Below, piece by piece: positions 1 to 6,026 of a stretch of 9,757 nucleotides of DNA. The DNA is from Rhodospirillaceae bacterium (GTDB lineage: Bacteria; Pseudomonadota; Alphaproteobacteria; MPNO01; UBA2964). The notes under the pieces were generated by a model that was not told the DNA's origin, made no database searches, and saw only the letters and a list, made by a program, of their open reading frames with translations. Position 1 is the first letter of the stretch. Every line of letters begins with the position of its first letter. Position numbers and translations under genes: made by a program. The stretch is taken from positions 1 through 9,757 of the forward strand of contig JABJKO010000345.1 of assembly GCA_018660305.1 (NCBI GenBank). Reading direction: 5' to 3'.

Positions 1-545
1 ACCAAGCGGTCGAACTGCTTGGTCCCTCGCCGAGTAACGCTTTGAAAACTGTCTGCATCGTGGCCATAGACGCTGATCTCCATCAAAGAGACCTTCTTCA
101 AGGAGAGCAATGATGCGATGGCCGCTTCATCTGCCCCAATAAAGTTTGTGTAAAACTCGATGATCTCAATTGAACTGTTTTCGATATATTGAAGACGTTC
201 CACGAATTTTTTATCCATGAAGACGTCGCCGTTAATCGGTGTCAGGGCTAATCGCCGATAGCCCAGGGTTACGGCCTGGTCGACGCTCCGTTGAAACAAC
301 GCATCGTCCATGACGGTTCGGGGATGTAGTTTCTTGGGGTAGCTGCAGAATTTACACTCGAGATTACAGAAGCTGACGGTTTCGATGCATAAGCGCGTCC
401 GTGGGTGAGGAATATACGATGCCCCCCGAAGGGCATTCCAATTTGTAAGCCAGAATGATCCGGCAAATCGCCTTGCGTAGCGGAACCAGCGTAAGAATCT
501 TTGCTTCACGGTAACTTTTAGTACCGGATTTGAACCGCAGGCCAT
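1..545 (-). CDS. Radical SAM protein, N-terminal part (runs off the left edge)
   Basis: Reading the minus strand from ATG at 545-543 gives an open frame of about 181 codons that is still open at base 1, so the C-terminus is missing. Residues 60-67 read CNLECKFC, the CxxxCxxC motif (C60, C64, C67) that binds the 4Fe-4S cluster in radical SAM enzymes; the residues just before it (SYIPHPRTRLCIETVSF) are also typical of the family. Near residue 160 there is an ISVYGHDADSF segment like the 'SxDGxDxExy' strand of SPASM-type members. These enzymes cleave S-adenosylmethionine to start radical chemistry on peptides, sugars or cofactors; the substrate here cannot be told. The start is ATG 545 with AAAGG about 12 bases upstream; GTG at 509 is an alternative but has no ribosome site. 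An in-frame TAG at 596-594 bounds the gene. It lies 80 bp downstream of the Mo hydroxylase on the same strand but is visibly less GC-rich, so it may not belong to that operon. Confidence 0.85.
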   Translation of the reverse strand, partial: MACGSNPVLKVTVKQRFLRWFRYARRFAGSFWLTNWNALRGASYIPHPRTRLCIETVSFCNLECKFCSYPKKLHPRTVMDDALFQRSVDQAVTLGYRRLALTPINGDVFMDKKFVERLQYIENSSIEIIEFYTNFIGADEAAIASLLSLKKVSLMEISVYGHDADSFQSVTRRGTKQFDRL

Positions 546-625
546 CGGCGCCCGAAACCTTTCGATAAAATTTTCTTCAGCAACTTTCCGGCACTAGGCG
601 GATTGGCAGTGCGGCAGGCCCATTT

Positions 626-2974
626 TCAAGCGGTCACTCGGGTCTCACCATTTATGGCCTGCCATATACGTAAAGGCGTCGCCGGCATTTCCACGTCCCG
701 TACGCCATACTCCTTTAGGGCGTCAACCACGGCGTTGAGGATGGCGCCGGGCGCCGGGGTGGTGCCGGCCTCGCCGCCGGAGCGGATGCCCAGCGGGTTC
801 ATGGGGGTCAGGACTTCATGGCATTCGGTATCGAAGTACGGCATATCGGCGGCTCGTGGCAGGCCGTAATCCATCAGCGACGCGGTCAGGGGCTGGCCGG
901 TATCGGGGTGGAAGACAAAATCCTCGCACAAGGCCTGTCCGGCGCCCTGGACGATGCCGCCCTGGATCTGGCCGTCGACGATCACCGGATTGATGACCCG
1001 GCCCACATCATCGACACAGGCATATCGTTGCAGGGCCAGTGCACCGGTTTCCGGATCGATTTCCACCTCGCATATATGGGTACCATAGGGAAAGGCGGGG
1101 GTGCGCATGACGTTTTCGGCCTCGGATTCCAGACCGCCCTGCAACTCTTCCGGCAGATCCATGCGGCCGTCGATTTCCCGCGCGAGATCGAACATACCGA
1201 TGGACCGGTCGGTGCCCTTGATGGTGAAGGCGCCGTCGGCAAATTCCATGTCCGCTTCCGCCGCTTCCAGCACATGGGCGGCGAGACGCTTGCCTTTCTC
1301 GATGAGAATATCGCCGGCCATGACGATGACCGTGCCGGCCATGCGCATGGACCGTCCGGAATGGGACCCGCCACCGACGGATACGAACGCCGTATCACCC
1401 TGTTTCAGTGTGACGGTCTCGAAGGGAACGCCGAGCCATTCGGCGGCGACCTGACAGAAGCTGGTTTCGTGGCCCTGGCCGCTGGATTGGGTGCCGATCA
1501 CCACCTCGACGGTCTCATCGCCGGAGACCACGATCTCGGCCCGTTCCCGCGGCGCGCCCGACGAGCTTTCGATATAGCTGGAAATACCCAGACCGCGCTT
1601 CATCCCGCGCGCCTCGCTCTCGGCGCGGCGCTTTGAGAAACCATCCCAATCGGCGATCTTCAGCGCCCGGTCGAGGGTCGTGTGATATTCGCCGCTGTCA
1701 TAGGTCATGCCCAGCGGGTTGGCGAAGGGCATGGCCTCACTGGTCACCAGATTACGGCGCCGGATCTCCACCCGGTCCATGTCCATCTCGTCGGCCGCCG
1801 TATCCACCAGCCGTTCGAGGGCATAGAGCACTTCGGGCCGTCCGGCGCTGCGATAGGGGTTGGTGGGCACCGTATGGCTGAACACGCCGCGTGCCCGCAC
1901 GCAGGCGCAGGGCAGGGCATAGCCGCCGGTGACGATCTCCGCGCCCTTGGAAAGCGGTGTGAAGGACAGGGTGTAGGCGCCGATATTGGAAATGTTGTCG
2001 GCCTTCATGGCGAGGAATTTACCGTCCTTGTCCATGGCCAGTTCCAGGGACGAAAGCAGGTCACGCCCCTGAAAATCGGTGAGAAAACACTCGGTACGGT
2101 CGGTGGTGTTCTTCACCGGCCGTCCCAGACGCCGCGCCGCCCACATGACCAGGGGATATTCCGGAAACAACCGGTTGCGCGTGCCGAAATTACCGCCCAC
2201 ATCGTTTGTCACGACCCGGATCTGTTCTTTCGGCACATCGAACATTTTTATCAGCTCGATCTGATAGCGCACGGCGCCGCCGCCGCCGGCAATGAGGGTG
2301 TATTGGCCGGTCTCCGGATCGTAAGATCCGACACCGGCGCGGGGCTCCATGGGCACGCCGGTATTGCGCGCGATGCGAAAGCTCATGCGGGTAATATGAT
2401 GCGCCGCCGCAAAGGCCGCCTCTGTCGCCGCGCAATCGCCGAAGGTGGTGTCGAGACAGACATTTGTGTCGATCTCGTCCCACACCCTCGGTGCGTCCGC
2501 CTTGATCGCATCGGCGGTGACAGCGACGGCGGGCAGTTCTTCGTAACTCACGGAGACCAATTCCGCCGCTTCGTGCGCGATGGCATCACTTTCGGCGATG
2601 ACCATGGCGACCGCTTCGCCGGCAAAGCGCGGACGGTCCGGGGCCAGCGGATAATTACGTCCGACATAGACCTTGGACCATTTTTCGTCATTCATGCCGA
2701 GCCCGTCACCGCCCGACGGGATGGGGCTGTGGGGGATGGGCCCGTGGCCGTCCTCCAGCCAATCCTGTCCCGTCAGCACGGCCAGGGTTCCGGGCAGGGC
2801 GAGGGCCGCGGCGCTGTCGATGTTGAGAATGCGGGCATGGGCATGGGGCGAGCGGACCATCACCGCATAGGCCTGGTTTTCCAGATTGACGTCATCGCTG
2901 TACTGGCCTTTGCCGGTCAGCAGACGAAGATCTTCGTTACGCAGGATCGGCTGGCCGATTACCGGATTTGTCAT
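626..2974 (-). CDS. Xanthine dehydrogenase/CoxL-family molybdopterin-binding large subunit
   Basis: This 782-residue protein is a molybdenum hydroxylase large subunit, close to full family length. An N-terminal Ald_Xan_dh a/b hammerhead domain (about 15-150, with the RSPHAHARI strand at 41-49) is followed by the Mo-pterin-binding domains: PMEPR at 208-212, DVGGNFGTR at 258-266, PYRSAGRPE at 373-381, SSGQGHET at 497-504 and SGGEAGTTPAPGA at 732-744. E735 matches the catalytic glutamate of the family. The active-site loop YRSAGR resembles form II (AYRGAGR) rather than form I CO dehydrogenase (AYRCSFR), so CO is unlikely as substrate; hydroxylation of an aldehyde or N-heterocycle is more likely. 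ATG 2974 is chosen over an upstream in-frame ATG at 3034 because AGGA lies 6 bases before it and the protein then begins at the conserved IGQPILRNEDLRLLTGKG. The usual FAD and 2Fe-2S subunits are not adjacent. It is 65 bp downstream of the oxygenase gene and probably in its operon. Confidence 0.93.
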   Translation of the reverse strand: MTNPVIGQPILRNEDLRLLTGKGQYSDDVNLENQAYAVMVRSPHAHARILNIDSAAALALPGTLAVLTGQDWLEDGHGPIPHSPIPSGGDGLGMNDEKWSKVYVGRNYPLAPDRPRFAGEAVAMVIAESDAIAHEAAELVSVSYEELPAVAVTADAIKADAPRVWDEIDTNVCLDTTFGDCAATEAAFAAAHHITRMSFRIARNTGVPMEPRAGVGSYDPETGQYTLIAGGGGAVRYQIELIKMFDVPKEQIRVVTNDVGGNFGTRNRLFPEYPLVMWAARRLGRPVKNTTDRTECFLTDFQGRDLLSSLELAMDKDGKFLAMKADNISNIGAYTLSFTPLSKGAEIVTGGYALPCACVRARGVFSHTVPTNPYRSAGRPEVLYALERLVDTAADEMDMDRVEIRRRNLVTSEAMPFANPLGMTYDSGEYHTTLDRALKIADWDGFSKRRAESEARGMKRGLGISSYIESSSGAPRERAEIVVSGDETVEVVIGTQSSGQGHETSFCQVAAEWLGVPFETVTLKQGDTAFVSVGGGSHSGRSMRMAGTVIVMAGDILIEKGKRLAAHVLEAAEADMEFADGAFTIKGTDRSIGMFDLAREIDGRMDLPEELQGGLESEAENVMRTPAFPYGTHICEVEIDPETGALALQRYACVDDVGRVINPVIVDGQIQGGIVQGAGQALCEDFVFHPDTGQPLTASLMDYGLPRAADMPYFDTECHEVLTPMNPLGIRSGGEAGTTPAPGAILNAVVDALKEYGVRDVEMPATPLRIWQAINGETRVTA

Positions 2975-2980
2975 CCCTGT

Positions 2981-2984
2981 TCCT
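2981..2984 (-). promoter_or_regulatory. Ribosome binding site fixing the Mo hydroxylase start
   Basis: On the minus strand AGGA lies 6 bases before ATG 2974. The longer in-frame start at 3034 would add 20 residues with no family similarity, so this site decides the start. Confidence 0.6.
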
Positions 2985-3004
2985 GTTCTTTTTGTTGGTG
3001 TGAA

Positions 3005-3024
3005 AACGCTACGCGGGAAGCGTT
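3005..3024 (-). terminator. Short hairpin between oxygenase and Mo hydroxylase genes (weak terminator or processing site)
   Basis: AACGCT and AGCGTT form a perfect 6-bp inverted repeat with an 8-base loop inside the 65-bp gap. On the minus strand the second arm runs into TTTTC. The stem is short and the T-run poor, so partial attenuation between 3040 and 2974 or an mRNA processing site is as likely as termination. Confidence 0.25.
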
Positions 3025-3039
3025 CGTCTCGCAAGGGGG

Positions 3040-3678
3040 CTAGCCGTCGAAATTCAGCTTGATGTTGAAGCCGAGGGACAGGCGGTCTCCCTTGCCCCTA
3101 AACGGGTTGACGCCATGGTTGAGCCAGCCGGGGAAGATCACCATCAATCCCGGTTGCGGATCGATTACCAGCCTGGGAAACGCCCTGGTTCCCTTCGGTG
3201 ACAGATCGGTCGCCCCCACGCGGGGATCGAGGATTTCCAGCGTGCCGGCTTCGGCGGGCGCATCGGGGTGGGGTTCTCCCAACGCGACAAAATAAACCCC
3301 CGACCAGGTGTTGTCCGGATTGTTGTGTGTCCTGGTATAGCCGCCGTCACGGCACAGATTGGCCCAGGCGCCGCCATCCATCTGGATATCAACCGGCTCG
3401 TCAAGTTGTCCGTCGATACAGAATTGTGAGATTTCGCTGATACCGTCGGCCACATATCCCCGGAACGATGCGATGGCGGGGTCAGGCCACTCGAAAAGAT
3501 CATCGGCCGAATGCCAGGTTTCCGCGCTTTGCCCGGCAGGGACCGCGTCCGCCTCCCGTTCCAGAACCAGCCGCAGCAGGACAGTATTGATGTCGGCTGT
3601 ATCGTCGAACTGTTTTTGCAACACCGGGGTCGGGAACGCGAAACTGACAGCCCCCTTGCCGGGATAGTGGGCTTCCAC
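3040..3678 (-). CDS. Putative 2-oxoglutarate/Fe(II)-dependent oxygenase, TIGR02466-like
   Basis: The 212-residue product looks like the small cupin-fold oxygenase family related to prolyl hydroxylase (TIGR02466 type). An FPTPV segment near the N-terminus (15-19) is typical. The core reads YTRTHNNPDNTWSGVYFV (114-131), then a G-T-L-E-I-L-DPR strand (145-153), PQPGLMVIFPGWLNHGVNPF (174-193) and DRLSLGFNI (198-206). Predicted iron ligands are H118 and H188, and R199 would hold 2-oxoglutarate. The residue two after H118 is N120, not the usual Asp/Glu, so the iron site may be unusual. Translation starts at GTG 3678, only 3 bases after the TAA of the formyl-folate enzyme, with GGGAGA about 11 bases upstream; this indicates one transcript and likely coupled translation. 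The substrate is unknown. The family call rests on motif spacing and is good but not certain. Confidence 0.8.
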   Translation of the reverse strand: MEAHYPGKGAVSFAFPTPVLQKQFDDTADINTVLLRLVLEREADAVPAGQSAETWHSADDLFEWPDPAIASFRGYVADGISEISQFCIDGQLDEPVDIQMDGGAWANLCRDGGYTRTHNNPDNTWSGVYFVALGEPHPDAPAEAGTLEILDPRVGATDLSPKGTRAFPRLVIDPQPGLMVIFPGWLNHGVNPFRGKGDRLSLGFNIKLNFDG

Positions 3679-3681
3679 CGG

Positions 3682-4599
3682 TTAGCCGTCTCCCAGCCGC
3701 GCGCCGGCCTGAAGTCCGGCTTGAGAAACGAAATCGCTCGCCGGAATCTTGTCCTTGCTCTCGTAGCGCACCCGTTTGATGACAATTCCACCGCTGCCGG
3801 CGGCCACGGAAATACCATCGTCGGAAATGGCGGTTACTTCCCCGGGCGCCCCTGAGATGTCGTCCGACCGCGCGGCATCGAAGATTTGCACCACCTTGCC
3901 GTCCAGCGTCGACCAGGCGCCGGGGGAGGGGTTGGCGCCGCGGATCATGTTGTAGATTTCGGCGGCGGGCTTGCTCCAGTCCAGCTCCACGTTTTCCTTC
4001 TTGCACCAGGATTCGTAGGTCTTCTTGGAATGATCCTGATCGATTTTGGGCGCCTTGCCGTCGCGCACCAGATCGACCGCTTCCAGCATGGCTTCCACGC
4101 CGATGGGAAACAGCTTGTCGAAATAGATGGAACCCAGCGTATCGTCCGGTCCGATGGGCACGGTTTTCTGCAGCAGAATGGGGCCTTCATCGAGTCCGTC
4201 ATCGGGCCAGAAAATGGACAGCCCGGTTTCCTCGCGTCCCATGATGATGGGCCAGTTGATGGAACTGGGGCCGCGGTGCAGCGGCAGCAGGGACGGGTGA
4301 TACTGGATGGTGCCGAATGTGGGCACGTCGAGGAAGTTGGACGGGCAGAACTTGGTGACAAAGGCCATCACGCCGAGATCCGGCTTCAGAATCTTGAGTT
4401 CCTCCACCGCCTCATCGGTCTTGAAGCTCTTGGGGGAGTAGACCGGCAAATCATGATCGCGCGCCGCCTGTGTCAGCGGATCGACCCGACCGTCCTTGTC
4501 GGCCGGACCATACACCGCGATCACATCCTCGCCGCGTTCGATCAGCGCATCCAGCACCGCCTTGCCAAAGGCCTGCTGCCCGTTGACGATTATCCGCAT
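3682..4599 (-). CDS. 10-formyltetrahydrofolate hydrolase/formyltransferase (formyl_trans_N + C domains)
   Basis: The 305-residue protein matches the N-terminal hydrolase domain of 10-formyl-THF dehydrogenase (ALDH1L1) more closely than methionyl-tRNA formyltransferase. Shared blocks are PADKDGRVDPL (32-42), YHPSLLPLHRG with SINW (100-116), SIFWPDDGLDEG (128-139), GKAPKI, and NMIRGANPSPGAW. H101 and D137 correspond to the catalytic His106 and Asp142 of ALDH1L1, with the same 36-residue spacing. The formyl_trans_C-like domain covers about 205-305; the aldehyde dehydrogenase domain of ALDH1L1 is absent. It should take the formyl group from 10-formyl-THF, giving formate plus THF or passing the formyl group to an acceptor such as an amino-sugar or amine. 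The start ATG 4599 has AAGGGGA at 7 bases. It lies 21 bp after the pterin dehydratase and 3 bp before the oxygenase, so it is an operon member. As methionyl-tRNA formyltransferase proper it would be atypical: the conserved Asn two before His is Q99. Confidence 0.9.
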   Translation of the reverse strand: MRIIVNGQQAFGKAVLDALIERGEDVIAVYGPADKDGRVDPLTQAARDHDLPVYSPKSFKTDEAVEELKILKPDLGVMAFVTKFCPSNFLDVPTFGTIQYHPSLLPLHRGPSSINWPIIMGREETGLSIFWPDDGLDEGPILLQKTVPIGPDDTLGSIYFDKLFPIGVEAMLEAVDLVRDGKAPKIDQDHSKKTYESWCKKENVELDWSKPAAEIYNMIRGANPSPGAWSTLDGKVVQIFDAARSDDISGAPGEVTAISDDGISVAAGSGGIVIKRVRYESKDKIPASDFVSQAGLQAGARLGDG

Positions 4600-4620
4600 C
4601 CCTAAATCCCCTTAAATTTT

Positions 4621-4947
4621 TTAAACCAGCTCGTTGATCTTGGCGGCCAGAATGAAATCATTCTCATGCAGGCCCTTGATCTTGTGCGTGAAAATCTCGA
4701 TAGCCGCATAGCCCCAGCCGAAGCCCATATCCGGGTGATGGCCTTCTTCCTCGGCCAGCGCGCCTACCTTGTTGACGAAATCCAGCGACGCCACGAAATC
4801 ATCAAAGGTGAATTTGCGGTTGATGCGGTCTCCGGCCTCGGACAGCACCCAGCCCGGTACCTGATCCATAAATCCCGCCGCCTCATCCGGCGTCAAAGGC
4901 GGGATGCCGCCCTGACAGGGCACACAGGTCTTTTGCGTCAGGCTCAT
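4621..4947 (-). CDS. Pterin-4a-carbinolamine dehydratase (PCD/DCoH, PhhB-like)
   Basis: This 108-residue protein dehydrates 4a-hydroxytetrahydropterin to quinonoid dihydropterin, the recycling step after a pterin-dependent hydroxylase. The signature is plain: CVPCQGG with PPLT (8-19) at the N-terminus, EGHHPDMGFGWGYAAIEIFTHKIKGLHENDF (from residue 68), where H70, H71, P72 and D73 form the catalytic His cluster and T87-H88 the second part of the motif, and a final AAKINEL helix. ATG 4947 is chosen over an upstream in-frame start at 5013 because GGGGAG sits 7 bases before it and the extra 22 residues look unrelated to the family. It is the first gene of the minus-strand group and lies just below the divergent control region. 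No aromatic amino acid hydroxylase is beside it; members of this family also occur near molybdopterin genes, and a role in pterin chemistry for those enzymes is possible but unproven. Confidence 0.95.
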   Translation of the reverse strand: MSLTQKTCVPCQGGIPPLTPDEAAGFMDQVPGWVLSEAGDRINRKFTFDDFVASLDFVNKVGALAEEEGHHPDMGFGWGYAAIEIFTHKIKGLHENDFILAAKINELV

Positions 4948-4980
4948 GAGCTTGCTCCCCTTCCATATGGTCTGCTGGAG

Positions 4981-5008
4981 GATATAGAAGCCTATCCCCC
5001 TTTGCCAA
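4981..5008 (-). promoter_or_regulatory. Likely sigma-70-type promoter for the minus-strand operon
   Basis: On the minus strand TTGGCA (5008-5003, 5 of 6 to TTGACA) is followed after 16 bases by TATATC (4986-4981, 4 of 6 to TATAAT). Transcription would begin near 4974, leaving a leader of about 25-30 bases that includes the GGGGAG ribosome site of the pterin dehydratase. I see no comparably good promoter facing the hydrolase gene. Confidence 0.45.
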
Positions 5009-5013
5009 GGCAA
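5002..5013. promoter_or_regulatory. Inverted repeat TTGCC-AA-GGCAA, possible operator
   Basis: A 5-bp-arm dyad overlaps the predicted -35 element of the minus-strand promoter and lies in the middle of the 182-bp region between two divergent operons. A regulator bound here could control both directions. It is a single short dyad, so chance is not excluded, and no regulator gene lies in the window. Confidence 0.3.
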
Positions 5014-5116
5014 CGCACGGTTTTGTGGTTACGGAAAACAGGTGCCGCGCATCCATTCAAACCCTTGCCCGACCGGCGTCATGGCGTCACACTTCCGCCA
5101 ACAGAGCATTGAACAC

Positions 5117-5122
5117 AAGGAA
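5117..5122 (+). promoter_or_regulatory. Ribosome binding site fixing the hydrolase start
   Basis: AAGGAA lies 7 bases before ATG 5130. It supports this start over the in-frame start at 5025, which lies inside the divergent control region. Confidence 0.6.
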
Positions 5123-5129
5123 CCAGCCC

Positions 5130-6020
5130 ATGCCGCAGGATGCCGCACTCGCACCGGAAAAAGTCTTTCTCGATTACACCCAGGAACAGCTCGACTGGCA
5201 GTATGACCACAGCAAGCGCTTTCCCAATACCAGCGCCGTCCAGGATGAGCGTAACGCGGCCAGTGAACTGGCGCGGGCAAAGGTGAAGGGGCTTTACGAT
5301 GTGCCCTATGGCGATCACCCCGACGAGGTGGTCGATATCTTCCCGGTGGAGAATGCCGACAAGGCGCCCGTGGTGGTGTTTTATCACGGCGGCGCGTGGA
5401 CCCGGGGCAGCAAGAACGGCTATAGCGCCCCGGCGGCGGCGTTCGTGCCCCGCGGTGTCGCCTGGGTGGCCACCGAGTTCACGAAAGTACCCGACGGCAC
5501 CCTCGGCAATCAGGTGCGCCAGAACCGCGACGCCACGGCCTGGGTCTATAACAACGCAGAGACATACGGCTTCGACCGCGACCGCATCTTCATCGCCGGG
5601 CATTCTTCCGGCGGGCATATGAGCGGCATGGTGCTGGTGACCGATTGGGAGAAGCAATACGGGCTGCCCAAGGATCTGGTGAAGGGCGCCACCGCCATCA
5701 GCGGCATGTACGATCTGGAGGCGGTCTATCTGAGTTACAGAAACACTTACCTGGGGCTCTCGGACGCCGAGTGGCGGGAAAGCAGCTCCATTTTCCAGAT
5801 ACCGAAGAACTGCGGCATTCCGCTCTTGATCGGCTGCGCCGAAAACGACACCCAGGAATTCCACCGCCAGCCCGAGGAATTCCTCAAGGCCTGGAAGGAA
5901 GCCGGCAACGAGGGCGAGTTCATCCACCTCATGGGCCGTCACCATTTCAGCGGCTCCATGTGCTACTCCGATGCCGACCACGAATTGTTCCACAAAATGT
6001 GCAAGATGATCGGCGTGTAA
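5130..6020 (+). CDS. Alpha/beta hydrolase, arylformamidase (KynB/BNA7)-like
   Basis: The 296-residue cytoplasmic protein is an alpha/beta hydrolase of the arylformamidase-like group, whose known members cleave N-formylkynurenine to kynurenine and formate. The oxyanion motif HGGAW is at 86-90, the nucleophile elbow GHSSG at 157-161 (S159), and D240 and H272 (in GRHHF) are the probable other triad members; their 32-residue spacing equals that of D211 and H243 in yeast BNA7. The stretches YDHSKRFPNTSAVQDE, TDWEKQYGLPKDLVKG, SGMYDLEAVYLSYRN and QEFHRQPEEFLKAW fit this group well. ATG 5130 is used because AAGGAA lies 7 bases upstream; the longer in-frame start at 5025 adds 35 residues that look unlike protein. 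It is 6 bp before the BisC-like gene. Other amides or esters are possible substrates, because no other tryptophan-degradation gene is present. A damaged copy of its 3' end lies after 8348. Confidence 0.9.
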   Translation: MPQDAALAPEKVFLDYTQEQLDWQYDHSKRFPNTSAVQDERNAASELARAKVKGLYDVPYGDHPDEVVDIFPVENADKAPVVVFYHGGAWTRGSKNGYSAPAAAFVPRGVAWVATEFTKVPDGTLGNQVRQNRDATAWVYNNAETYGFDRDRIFIAGHSSGGHMSGMVLVTDWEKQYGLPKDLVKGATAISGMYDLEAVYLSYRNTYLGLSDAEWRESSSIFQIPKNCGIPLLIGCAENDTQEFHRQPEEFLKAWKEAGNEGEFIHLMGRHHFSGSMCYSDADHELFHKMCKMIGV

Positions 6021-6026
6021 CCCACC

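Noticed and set aside
269..466. Minus-strand 65-codon frame near the left edge
   Set aside because: It overlaps the radical SAM gene in another frame and shows no family features.
626..2974. Calling the large subunit a carbon monoxide dehydrogenase
   Set aside because: The AYRCSFR loop of form I CODH is replaced by YRSAGR and the M and S subunits are missing, so only the family level is supported.
1682..3043. Plus-strand open frame of 453 codons opposite the Mo hydroxylase
   Set aside because: No motifs, and the composition is typical of a codon-position shadow of the well-supported minus-strand gene. The same applies to 818-1636.
3682..4599. Calling the formyl enzyme methionyl-tRNA formyltransferase
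   Set aside because: Its conserved blocks follow the 10-formyl-THF hydrolase domain of ALDH1L1 (PADKDG, SIFWPDDGLDEG, IRGANPSPGAW), and the Asn two before the catalytic His is absent.
3886..4605. Plus-strand open frame opposite the formyl-folate gene
   Set aside because: It is an antisense shadow; the minus-strand protein has catalytic His and Asp and full-length family similarity.
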